Below, piece after piece: positions 20,424 through 30,150 of a stretch of DNA of 64,000 nt. Source of the DNA: Auricularia sp. M13 (lineage: Eukaryota; Basidiomycota; Agaricomycetes; Auriculariales; Auriculariaceae). Location of the stretch: positions 992,001 to 1,056,000 of the forward strand of contig CM073201.1 of the NCBI GenBank assembly GCA_037042915.1, given 5' to 3'. Below the pieces are notes generated by a model. The model made no database searches. It was not told the origin of the DNA and was given only the letters and a program-made list of their open reading frames with translations. How positions within the stretch are numbered: position 1 is the stretch's first letter; each line of letters begins with the position of its first letter. The translations under genes were made by a program, and so were the position numbers.

Positions 20424-21400
20424 CTTTCCCCACTCGCGCTGATATAGAGGTCCTGCTGAATGCAGTGCGAGTGCGACGCCGACGCTAGAAGCTCAAAGCT
20501 CAGTGTGGAGTGCATCTGAGAGCATCCGGACCCGTTCACACCCGCTCCCACCGAATCGCTTCCCAGGCTGCGCGGCCGTCCCCGTTGGATGTAGTAGTTG
20601 TGTCTGTCTCCGCGGCGCTGAGGCTCGTGTGGCTGGCTAGGGAACGTCGCAATCGTCCGGCGGCTACGGCCTCGTCAGCATGACGAACCATGCTGATGAA
20701 AGCATGAGGTGAGCTTCGCGTTCTTCGCATTGCGCAGCGCTAACTAGAAGCGTCGGGCTGGTTGTAAGGCACAATGCAGCCGTCGCTCGCTCGCAGCAGA
20801 CTGCGACTGCACCTCCCCCTTTGGACGAAGAAGTCGAACTCCGCGTTGTTTTTGGGTCATCAGACGAACGCTGCTGATAAATGCTTATCTACGATGAGGT
20901 TCGCGTTGTTACTTCCGTCCTGCGCTGACTGCCAGTGCTGCGGGTAGTCAACACCAGAAGCTCAAGTCCACGAGTACGAAGCATCCGTTACTCCCCCTCC
21001 GCTAGCTTGCGGCTGCTGCGAGTTCTCCCCATTGGACGACGAAGTTGTGCTCCGCGGCGCTGAGCGCCGTGTGGAGATTGGTTATAGCATAAGCTGCAAC
21101 CGCCAGCTTTTCAGGTGTCAGGTGTCATCATGACGAGGGGCATACGACGAGTCGGTGCTGGTGTTTCCACTGCGATCGGTTGAATGAGACTGCAGCGTGA
21201 GTTCATTACGGAGCATTGCGAGGAGAAGCTGACAGTCAACTTGAAGCGCGCAATGCATCCGTTACTCGCTCCCACCCGGGCCAAAACGCTCTCTCCATTG
21301 GACGAAGAAGTCCCTCCTCCGCGGCGCGGAGCGTCATAAGCTTGCAGTAGCTATGGTACAATCCGCAACCGACAGGCCGTGTCATTATGAGCTCAGCGAT
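20424..21400. repeat. Degenerate tandem repeat, about 240-bp period, four units
   Basis: Four diverged copies of the same order of blocks: GAAGCTC or GAAGCG, then GCATCCGTTAC/GCATCCGGACC, a run of C/T-rich sequence, CCATTGGACGAAGAAGT, CTCCGCGGCGCTGAG, and a GTCAKSATGAC-like block. The CCATTGGACGA-type box occurs at about 20575, 20814, 21030 and 21294 (spacings 239, 216 and 264). No protein-coding frame runs through it. It is either an old minisatellite-like array or stacked copies of a worn element. Confidence 0.55.
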
Positions 21401-22355
21401 CCGACTGATCTCCTTCTCTGCGCCACGGTCGGCGCCCCACCTAACCTACCTCAAGCTCAACGTCATGCTCACCTCACACTGCTGCGAGTGCATGGCCGAG
21501 GGTGGGACTCACGCGAGAAGTGATGCAACATCTCGTGCGCCGAGCCACCTCCGCAGGCTTCCTTCAAGTTCTATCAGCAGCCAGCTTCTGCACCAACGTC
21601 CTGAGAGATAAGTACATCATCGTCGTCGTCACTGTTCCCTTCGTGCTCCTCAGGCTGATATTCTCACCGCCAGGAGAATCGCAACAGGGACCTATCGAAC
21701 GCTGAGAGCTGTCACGCCGCGGCAGCAATAATTTCCGGCAACTCACGCCTCGAATCTGAGACCTGCGTATGCCAGGCAACATTGCAAGCGCGGCGGTAGT
21801 GCGACGACCCTCAACGTCCCACATGTACAAGGACGCAGGCCTCAGAATGCGCATGCGAACCGGTCAACATCCGCTCCACAGGCCGGTGAGCTGCAGGCAA
21901 ATATAGCCCTATCCCTGGCGCACGCGCGCAGGACGATCCACCCAGTCTGGCACCACTACACAACTACACACACGGCTAACTGCTGCGCCGCGCGAATGCA
22001 ATCTGGGCGACCCTAGCGAGGGGCGGGTCCACAGTTGGAGAAGTGGAACACCGGGATGCTCGGTCCGTGATCGCGAGGGCGATGTACAGTAGGTACTGTA
22101 TGGGCGCCGGGAGGAGATGGCTCTGCTGCCGTCTTCAAAAGGGAAGGATGGAGCGTGTCTCGGATGATCGCCTGGACCCGCGACCATCCATCGGCTTCCA
22201 GTGCGAGGTTGACAGGAAGGCATCCTCCTTCGTCTCATCCCATCTCACAACCCACGCGAGGTCTTCTGCAAGCCTCACTGTGCTCTCAGTCGCCCCTGCC
22301 AACGGTGGAAGCGCCCAGTCCTGTCCACGAGCGCCAGAATACAACGCGCTGCCAC
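21401..22355. other. No supported gene
   Basis: Short ORFs only, on both strands, with no domains. A few may be upstream exons of the orphan gene at 22356, since an in-frame open region without strong features extends to about 22155. Confidence 0.35.
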
Positions 22356-22740
22356 ATGCCTGCCTCAGAGAACTGCCACGACTTGGAGCACGAAATGCAA
22401 CTCGACGTCGCCACGCCGCTGCCGTCGCCCGGCGAGGGCACAACCGAAGTAAAAGTGCGTATTCATTTATTGATTCCTGCAACTGTCTCACCTTATTCAC
22501 CAGCTCGTCGTCGAGACCGAAGAGTCGCGCCGTGAATTCCTGCGCGCGCTGCAGAGCGCGCCGCAGAAAGCTGGGCCGGCATACGGCGCATGGCTCGCGT
22601 CGCTGCACACCGCTGCGATCTCAAAGCTGCCCGCACCGCAGCCCCGCCGCATGCCGGCGGGCTCGCGGAGCCTGGGGCCCACGGGCAGGCAGAGGATGCG
22701 CACAGTGTTCTCAGCCCAGGGCGGGCCGAGGCCTGTCTAA
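22356..22740 (+). CDS. Small orphan protein, 111 aa
   Basis: Two exons, 22356-22454 and 22504-22740, with a 49-bp intron (GTGCGT...CACCAG; CTCAC branch-like site). It starts MPASENCHDLEHEMQLD, crosses the junction as EVK-LVVETEESRREFLRAL, and ends in a basic Pro/Arg-rich tail (PRRMPAGSRSLGPTGRQRM, then a terminal RPV). Exon 2 is a clean 79-codon frame to TAA, and the splice restores phase, which supports a real gene. I do not recognise a family. No signal peptide or membrane segment. In-frame ATGs further upstream (from 22155) are possible starts. Confidence 0.5.
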
Positions 22741-24513
22741 TTCTCGCTGGCAGGCGCTCGTTCGTGTGAAAGTATCTCTTATAACTTCTTCCCTGGGATT
22801 CGGGACGCGGTGTAGCGTGGTATTGTAGAATATGGGCTTTTGCGGGTTGTTGGGTTTGCGGTGACAAATGTCAACTGACTTCATCATTCTGAGTGTTGCC
22901 GGAAGCAATATTTACAACTTCTGCCTCCTCGCCGCAGGCATCGGATCGACCTGGTTAGACGCTGCTTGACCTCCTGATCATTCTATTTACATGAGATGTG
23001 TGCTCGGCGCTCAGATTTCAGAGAAAAGTGGCTGGGACTCGTGATAGCCTGAGCGACTGTGCTCGCCGTCGTGCCACTTGCGGGACGACGATGCGTGTCA
23101 AAGAGCTACGTGGACCTAACACTCGGCGCGCTCAAGGTACTTCTACCATACTTTCCTCGACGCCCTGTCACGCAATGCCTCCCTTTCCCTCAAGCCTCTC
23201 GCGGGATCGGAGCCTTTTCTGTGAGTTGTACAAGTCACGAAATGCTCTGGTGCTCTTGCGCTCTGCTGCTCCTGAGCATTGCCTGAGCACGGCGAGAGCC
23301 GGAGAGCGCCGAAGCGGAGCCGGAGCGCGGATCACATGCTCAGGAGCAAATCACATTTTACAGAAGTTTCGGGACTCGTGATGCGACTGTGCTCGCTGTC
23401 GTGCCACTTGCGGGACGACGATGCGCGCCAAAGAGCTACAACGACCCGACACTCGGCGCTCCCAAGGTACTTCTACCATACTTTCCTCGACGCCCTGTCA
23501 CGCAATGCCTCCCTTTCCCTCCACTCGCGAGATCGGAGCTTTTCTCACCTACAGATCATTGGGTCCATATATCGACTTCTCCGGCACCCTCCGCCTTTCC
23601 GGAACATATCTCAGCATATCCTCGCCGTGAGACGTTATAATCTCACCACGCAAGCACTCCCGTCGCCAAACAGTTGGGTCCAGGCCCTCCCAATAGTACG
23701 TGAAATCCTCGTCTACGGCGGAAGTCATTGAAATATCTTCAAACAAGCGTCGAACAGGAGGTTCTCGAGATGAATTGGAGACGCCCGCGCTTCTGGTTTT
23801 GGGCATTCATGATCAGCCCCATTCAGTGTCACTACAGAGCATCCGACGTCGGATTTACGTGTGAGAGGCACGCATACTGTGCGCACCGACTGCTTCCCCC
23901 CTCGTTCCCCGCCCCTGTGGCTACTTCTCTGGGTATACAAGCGACCTCGGGTGCATGGTTCCATCTTCAGTGGTTTCCATCAGACTTGAAGTTTGTCCTC
24001 GGTCGATTGCTGCATGAGCACCTCGTCTTCGTCGCCCACGTCCTCCGACGCCTCGTCCGACTCTAAGGTAAGGAAGCCGCAGTTTCTTTCAAAATGCTGA
24101 ATACGAGATTGACGAGCCGCAGGAGCGTGTAATGAGCACAACGTCCTTTGCCACGGTATTTCAATCCGGAGCAAGCTCAAGCCTCGGACCGTTAATGGTG
24201 AAATATTTTTGGTCTATCAACAGGACAACGTTGATACTGAAATTTTTAACGGTAGGACCAGCAAGATGATGATGTTTCTAATTACAAGCGGGCACCCTTT
24301 CTCGTCTCGGCGGCGTTCACAGGGGCGGGAGATTGTCGGAGCGCCAGCTCTCGTCAGAGGATGCGCCAGACGTTTTTGACAGCAGGGAGGCTCGAAGCTG
24401 GAGTGGTAGTTTGGAGTTGAGAGTCGCAATACAGTGCTGTTTCGTTGTTGTCCGGGCGTTGGCAGATTGTTTCTCCGCCGGAGCGTCGCGTTCGAGGTCT
24501 GGCGCGCACCACC
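22741..24513. other. Gene-poor region with a direct duplication
   Basis: Contains the direct repeat described separately and only short ORFs. One minus-strand ORF at 23549-23806 has protein-like composition but no support. A short imperfect inverted repeat lies at about 24185-24265 (ACCGTTAA near both ends, CTATCAAC and GTTGATAC inside). The 3' part should contain the kinase promoter. Confidence 0.4.
23036..23546 (+). repeat. Direct duplication, about 185 bp, offset about 335 bp
   Basis: The segment 23036-23222 recurs at about 23371-23546. It begins GGGACTCGTGAT and includes GTCGTGCCACTTGCGGGACG and AAGGTACTTCTACCATACTT. The copies share long identical blocks but differ by substitutions and small indels, so the duplication is old. 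It is non-coding. Confidence 0.75.
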
Positions 24514-27432
24514 ATGAGCGCGCAGGCCGTGCCAGTTACGCAGCTCTACAAGCGGCTCGAGGTCGTCGGCAAGGGCGCGTATGGGTCCGTGCACCGCGGC
24601 GTGCACATCGCGAGCGGGCAGGTGGTGGCCATTAAGATCATCAACCTGGACACCGCGGACGACGACGTCGAGGACATCCAGCGCGAGGTCGCGCTGCTCT
24701 CGCAGCTGCGCGGCGGCGACCAGAACAACATCACGCGCTACTACGGCTGCTGGCTCGACGGCCCGCGCGTCTGGATCGTCATGGACTTTGCCAGCGGCGG
24801 CAGCGTCCGCACGCTCATGAAGGCCTGCCCCTCCGGCATCGTCGAGGAGCGCTACGTCGTGCTCATCATGCGCGAGTGCCTCGTCGCCCTCGCCTACCTC
24901 CACAAGGCCGCCGTCATCCACAGAGACATCAAGGGTACGCTTGCTGCTCGCTGTCGCCGCCGCTGAGCTCGGCGCTGAGAATTTTGTCTCGCCAGCGGCC
25001 AACATCCTCGTCACCTCCTCGGGGCGCGTGCTGCTCTGCGACTTTGGCGTCGCCGCGCTGCTGGCCACCACGCAGTCGAAGCGAACGACCTTCGTCGGCA
25101 CGCCGTATTGGATGGCGCCGGAGGTCATCACGACCGGCTCGCTCTACGACACAAAGGCCGACATATGGTCTCTCGGCATCACAGTCTACGAAATGGCGAT
25201 GGGCGCACCGCCGCACGCTGACCAGGTTGGCATGAAGGCCCTGGTCATCATTCCAAAGGCAAAGCCACCGCGCTTGCCGGAAGAACGCGGCTCGAAGGAA
25301 ATGAGGGAATTTGTCGCAGCCTGCCTCAGGGAGCTTCCCAGCGATGTGCGTTATGGTCTAAGCCTTCATGTAACCCTTACTGACCTTGCGCGCACACAGC
25401 GTTTGACCGCAGAAGAGTTGGCAAAGACGAAATGGATTAAGTCGTCGAGCAAGGTGTCCGTGGGTATACTGCGGGACCTGCTCAACCGTTACAAGCGATG
25501 GCAGGAAGGTGGCGGTGTCCGCGAGAGTATCGTGGGCGACCTTGAATGGGAAATGGAAGAGGAAGCGTGAGTGCCATGCTTTGCCCTGCTCGCGATCCAT
25601 AATTAACAATGCCTGAAGTGCTGTAAATCGACAGAGCATGGGCTGGGAGTTCGAAACTGTGCGGGCTAGCAACAACAGCCGCAACAACTCGGATGACAGT
25701 GCCACTGCGATGGATATGACTGAGAAGCCCTCCTCGAATGCGCCGACAACGTCGGCACCCCGGTCTTTGCGCATGCTGTTTGAGCAGCAGCAGACATCAT
25801 CGTCACCCGAGCCGTTCCGCGTACCTCTGCCCCGCAGCCAGTTGACAACGCCAACACCCAGTTTCTACCCCCCTCCGGAAAGACCACGCCGCTCGGCACG
25901 CGACAAACAGCAACGACGCGGACCAGTCCGACTCGTATGATTCCAGCGTGGATCGCGACTACGAACTGGCCACGGCGCGGCAACCGCACTTCCCAGCGCG
26001 CTCGCTCGCCCCGCGCGACGCGTCGTTCCTGCGCGCGAAAACGCCCAGCCGCGGGCCTGCGGACGAGTCGGCGGACGAGAGTCAGGACGCGAGTACGTCG
26101 CGCCCCGCGCCGCGCAGCGTGCGCTCGTACAAGGACATCCGCACGACGCGCGGCCTGACGGACATCGCCATCCCGCCCAAGCCGTCCGCGGCGCTTGCGG
26201 CGCCGCGCAGCGGCACGGACGCCGAGTCGAGCAGCCCCGACACGTCGCCGGGCTTCCCGCCACCCGGCCGCACGGCGCCGTCGCCCGTCCCGCCGCTCCA
26301 GCCGCGCCGCACTGGTGCGTCGCCGGCCAACTTCCAGTTCCCGCCGCCAAGGTCGACGGCGCCGTCCCCCGTGCCGTCAGACCCCAACTCGTTGTCTGTC
26401 TCGACATCCACGTCGCGTGGCGGCCTGACTATAGATTCGCGAAGACCCAGCCCCTCGCGAGGCCAGACGTTGCCTGTGTTGCCCGAGATGTCGCCTGCCG
26501 TGGATAAGAAGGGCCAGGACTTCCTGGACGCTGCGGGTGCGCGTCCTTCGGGGTCGGTTACTCCGACGCTGGGTGCTGGTGCTGCCAGTACGCCGCGGCC
26601 CACACCTAGTCGGCAGCCATCGACGTCTAACCTGGAGACGGCGCCGCCCATCAAGCCCTTCGCGAGGCAGACGCGCAGTGGTAGCGCGACGAGTCAGAGC
26701 TCTTTAGAAACCTCGTTGGGAGGCGGGCTGAGGGCGCCAAGTCGGAATGCGCGTAGCGGGAGCACCAGCACGATGGCGACGAGCGTTGATGCGCCATCTT
26801 CGCACAGCGGCGGGGCCGGATCGTCCGTTGGTGTCGGCGGGAATATCGGGCTGGGCATGACGGTCGCTACGCCGCGCGACATGTCAAAGGCGAGTACATT
26901 GCTCTTCATCGCACTTGATTTTGACACTGTTTTGTAGTTGTCCCCGACGCCAACGCCGGCGCCAGACCAGACGTTGATGCCGCCTGTCGCCCCTGGGCTC
27001 TCGCCTAGCGACCTGCTGCCGCCCTCGCCATCCATCCTCTCGCCGATGGGTCGGTACTTCGGTGGCTCGTCACCGCAGACGGCCAACGCGCCCTCGTCGG
27101 CATTCCTCGAGACGCCGCAGGTCGGCGGGCCGCCATCGCCGATGCCCTTGTCCGGCGACGGCACGAAATCCTTCGCAGCGCTGCTGCCCCTGCCCACGCC
27201 TGCCTTGCGCCCGCTCGCGCTGGCGCCGCTCCTGCAGAACCCCGAGGAGACGCACGCCGAGCTTGCAAGGACGGTTGCGGAGCTGGGCAAATGGCTCGCG
27301 GTGATAGACACGGGCCTGACGGCGCTGCTCGGCAAGGGGAGCATGGACACGGGCATCATCGAGGAGGGGGCGGAGGACTCCGAGGAGACGGCGGTGCTGA
27401 ACCCCGCGCCCGCGCCCGCGCATGCTGTATGA
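24514..27432 (+). CDS. Ste20-family (GCK group) protein kinase
   Basis: N-terminal kinase domain, residues about 10-280: GKGAYGSVHRG glycine loop, VAIKII lysine, HRDIKAANIL catalytic loop, LLCDFGVAALL (DFG), GTPYWMAPEVI (GTPYWMAPE, typical of Ste20 kinases), DIWSLGITVYEMA. This matches the germinal-centre-kinase branch (Kic1/Nak1/Sid1, MST3-like), which in fungi acts upstream of NDR kinases in polarity and septation. Introns: 24935-24995, 25346-25399, 25567-25636, and a candidate GC-AG intron at 26890-26937. The C-terminal half is a long Ser/Pro/Thr-rich tail ending ETHAELARTVAELGKWL. Near 25830-25930 the frame changes from PTPSFYPPP to NDADQSDSYDSS; either a 1-base indel or an unusual intron lies there. 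Confidence 0.85.
26890..26937 (+). other. Candidate GC-AG intron
   Basis: Between ATG TCA AAG and TTG TCC CCG the frame is kept only if a 48-bp intron starts GCGAGT and ends TTTGTAG. The nearest GT (GTACAT, 4 bases later) would break the frame. A base error or indel at the donor is the alternative. Confidence 0.5.
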
Positions 27433-27856
27433 AACGAGATGATTCCGACTGACTCTGCCTGGCTGTGGATCGTGCGTGCTGGTGTATTCTAATCGAACGC
27501 TGATGTGATGTGTATGAACTAGACTGCTTACGGATTTTCTTTATACGGAGTCCGGATGCGTAAACGCTGCTGTTATGGGCGATTTGGAACGCGCGTATGG
27601 TACTTTACGCTCTGTAGAGTCGCTAGCTCGACGCGCGTCCGCCGGACCGAAGAGAGATCGCGGGAGCATCAACTCCGAGTGCACTCGGACTCTGTCAGGA
27701 CGAGTCAGGACCGTATTAATGGCTGACGAAGCTGATCTCTCACTACGGTCAGCGCCGGTCAGCGTTCAGTTGAACGCGTACAGCGGGGGCATCTGCACCT
27801 ATAAAAGGCCGTCTTTACAGCCAGTTTAACTCCATCCAATCGACAGCAACCCAAGC
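27433..27856. promoter_or_regulatory. Upstream region of NmrA-like gene with TATA box
   Basis: About 420 bp. TATAAAAGG at 27800-27808 lies about 50 bp before the ATG at 27857 and is a good TATA box, suggesting a regulated promoter. Nothing else recognised. Confidence 0.5.
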
Positions 27857-29219
27857 ATGACGACCACTGGAAACCTCAGAATCTTCTATTCCGGCGCCAC
27901 GGGGTACATTGGCGGTCAGTGTCGGTGGCTACAACTCCTTATTCATGCTGAGATTACTCCTAGGCTCTGTGCTCAAGCGCATCCTCACTGGATATCCCAA
28001 GGCTCACGTTACAGCCCTCGTGCGCGCTCAGAAGGACATCGACGTGTTGAAGAGCATCGGGGTTCATGAGGTTATCACTGGTTCTTTGGCGGACTTGGAC
28101 GTGCGTCCTCTCTCTCACCGTCTCTTTGGTGGCTGCTTCATTATTGATATACTTTGACAGGTCCTCCGCAAGAACGCCAGTCTTGCCGACTTCGTTTTTC
28201 AGTGCGCCAACGCGGACGACCCGAATGTCATGAAAGCCATCATAGAGGGGTTGAAGGAAAGGCACCAGGCCACAGGCATTCGTCCTGTTCTCTTTCACAC
28301 CAGCGGCGCTGGTCTCTTCATGGACCGATCGCCTGGCAGCATAACCGAGGAGGCGAAGGCACACCCTTGGGACGTGAGTTTGCTTGGTTTCGGCAGCAAT
28401 CTCTTCATTCAATGTTGAACTTACGCTTTTCCTAGGACCTCGACGAGAAAAGGCTTGCCGGTCTCCAAACCGAAGCCGTTCAGCGTGGAACAGACGAAAT
28501 GTAATGGGCCATAAGCTTGATTGTCGTCTCGCTCACCACATTTGCAGGATCGTCAAGGCGGATTCCGAGGGATATATCGACGGCTATATTATCTGCCCTC
28601 CGATCGTATACGGGAAGTCTACTGGCCCCATCCTGCCAGTACGCGAGTCTGTCCATCTCCCCGGTCTCGTCAAGGCTTCCAAGCTCGCGGGCGCGGCCTG
28701 GTACGTTGGTGAAGGAACCGCTGCCTGGTCCAACGTACGTCTGGACCACGAACATGTCGGTTTACGGCTGAACATCACGCCGCTCTTCAGGTTCATATCG
28801 ACGATCTTGTGGACCTTTACGTCGTCGTTATTGGGCACGCTCTCAAACCCGAGACGCGCGCGCAGAAGGCGACTCCGTGGTCCAGGTACTTCTTTGCAGA
28901 GAACGGGCAGTGCTCCTGGGCTGAGTTGGCCGGCATCATCGCATCGACCCTTCATTCCATTGGGGCCATCGAGAACACACTCCAATCTCAATCCCCTTTA
29001 CCAAGGCGCAAGAGATGTTTGGACCGCTCGCCTGGTGCGTTCCTTCATTGATATTTCTGACCAGCTATTGACGCGCCTACCAGGGGAGTCTGCTCGAACT
29101 CCATTTCTGTGGCCAACCGAGGCCGTCAACTGGGGTGGTCGCCGAAACACTCCGACTGGAAGCCGGTGGTTCGTAGCGATGTCGAGAGGATCGCGAAGAG
29201 TCTTACCAGCGCTGCGTGA
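27857..29219 (+). CDS. NmrA-like NAD(P)-binding protein, paralogue 1
   Basis: Seven exons. It starts MTTTGNLRIFYSGATGYIGG (Rossmann GxxGxxG), continues HVTALVRAQKDIDVL, VFQCANADD, VLFHTSGAGLF, IICPPIVYGKSTGP, VHIDDLVDLYVVV and RYFFAENGQCSWAEL, and ends DWKPVVRSDVERIAKSL with TGA at 29217-29219. This is the extended/atypical SDR architecture of NmrA/epimerase-like proteins, which bind NAD(P) as redox sensors or act on small substrates. The catalytic Ser-Tyr-Lys is not cleanly conserved (VYGKS). Exon-exon joins are in phase except near 28980-29010, where one base must be gained or lost between LHSIGAIENT and PFTKAQEMFGPLAW. A paralogue lies at 50530-52092 with the first intron in the same codon. 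Confidence 0.8.
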
Positions 29220-29352
29220 TCAATGAGCTTTCAAGGAGTCTCCTTCTTGCGATCCTGTAGTTACAACTGCTTGAGGGAATGCGTACAGAAATTTGTGCTT
29301 GCATACTTCCGAAGGAAGAAATGATTCCGAGATCAACATGAACAAAGTCTAA

Positions 29353-30106
29353 ATGGCTTCCTCCACAACCACCGACATCGGTGTTGCGCCTTTATCGAAG
29401 GTTCAGCAGGACCTCATTGATGGCTCGTTTGCTGCTGGAGCTCTGCGATTTGGTTCGTTTACCTTGAAATCCGGACGGTGCGGCTGCTATGGCTTGCGAT
29501 GCCAGAGCGTCTAAAGCTCATCGCATGCCATCGCGCAGCGTCTCGCCTTATTTCTTCAACGCCGGAGAGCTTAGCACTGGACCGCTCATTTCAGTTCTGG
29601 CTACCGGCTATGCTGCGGAAATTGCGGCTCTAGGCGTGCAGTTTGACGTCCTGTTCGGTCCTGCCTACAAAGGCATCCCACTTGCGGCAGCGACGGCGCT
29701 GGCGCTGCATCGCGAGCATGGCATCGATGTCGGCTACGCATTTGACCGCAAAGAAGCCAAGGATCATGGAGAAGGCGGTCGCGTCGTAGGCGCCCCGCTT
29801 GCGGGAAAGCGCGTGCTGGTTCTGGACGATGTCATGACTTCCGGCAAGGCGATTCGCATTTCTGTCGACACTATCCGCGCGGCGGGCGGAGAGGTGGTAG
29901 GCGCAGTATTGCTGTTGGACCGCGAAGAAGTCGGGCCGGACGGCGTTACCAGCACTGTCGAGGACTTACGAGCGTTCCTGGGCCATGAGGTCGTTTCGCT
30001 CCTGAAGATGCGGCATCTTATCACCTGGCTTGAGAAACGTGGCGACACCGGGTCGATTCAGGCTATGAATGCCTACAGACAGACATACGGCATCAAACAA
30101 AACTAG
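29353..30106 (+). CDS. URA5: Orotate phosphoribosyltransferase
   Basis: Two exons, 29353-29477 and 29539-30106, with a 61-bp intron; 230 aa, the usual length. It catalyses orotate + PRPP to OMP + PPi, step five of pyrimidine synthesis, in the cytosol. Visible motifs: FTLKSGRVSPYFFNAGEL, DVLFGPAYKGIPL, GYAFDRKEAKDHGEGG (flexible loop with catalytic Lys) and the PRPP-binding VLVLDDVMTSGKA. The C-terminus is complete (YRQTYGIKQN). Frame and splice are intact. It lies only about 130 bp downstream of the NmrA-like gene and about 45 bp from the end of the convergent amidohydrolase. Confidence 0.97.
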
Positions 30107-30150
30107 AGCTACCGTGTCTCATTCAGAGTTGTATTCTCGTGTTTATCGCC

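Noticed and set aside
23549-23806. Minus-strand ORF with segment DEDFTYYWEGLDPTVWRR
   Set aside because: Protein-like composition but isolated, no recognised domain or partner exons; kept as a weak possibility of a gene remnant.
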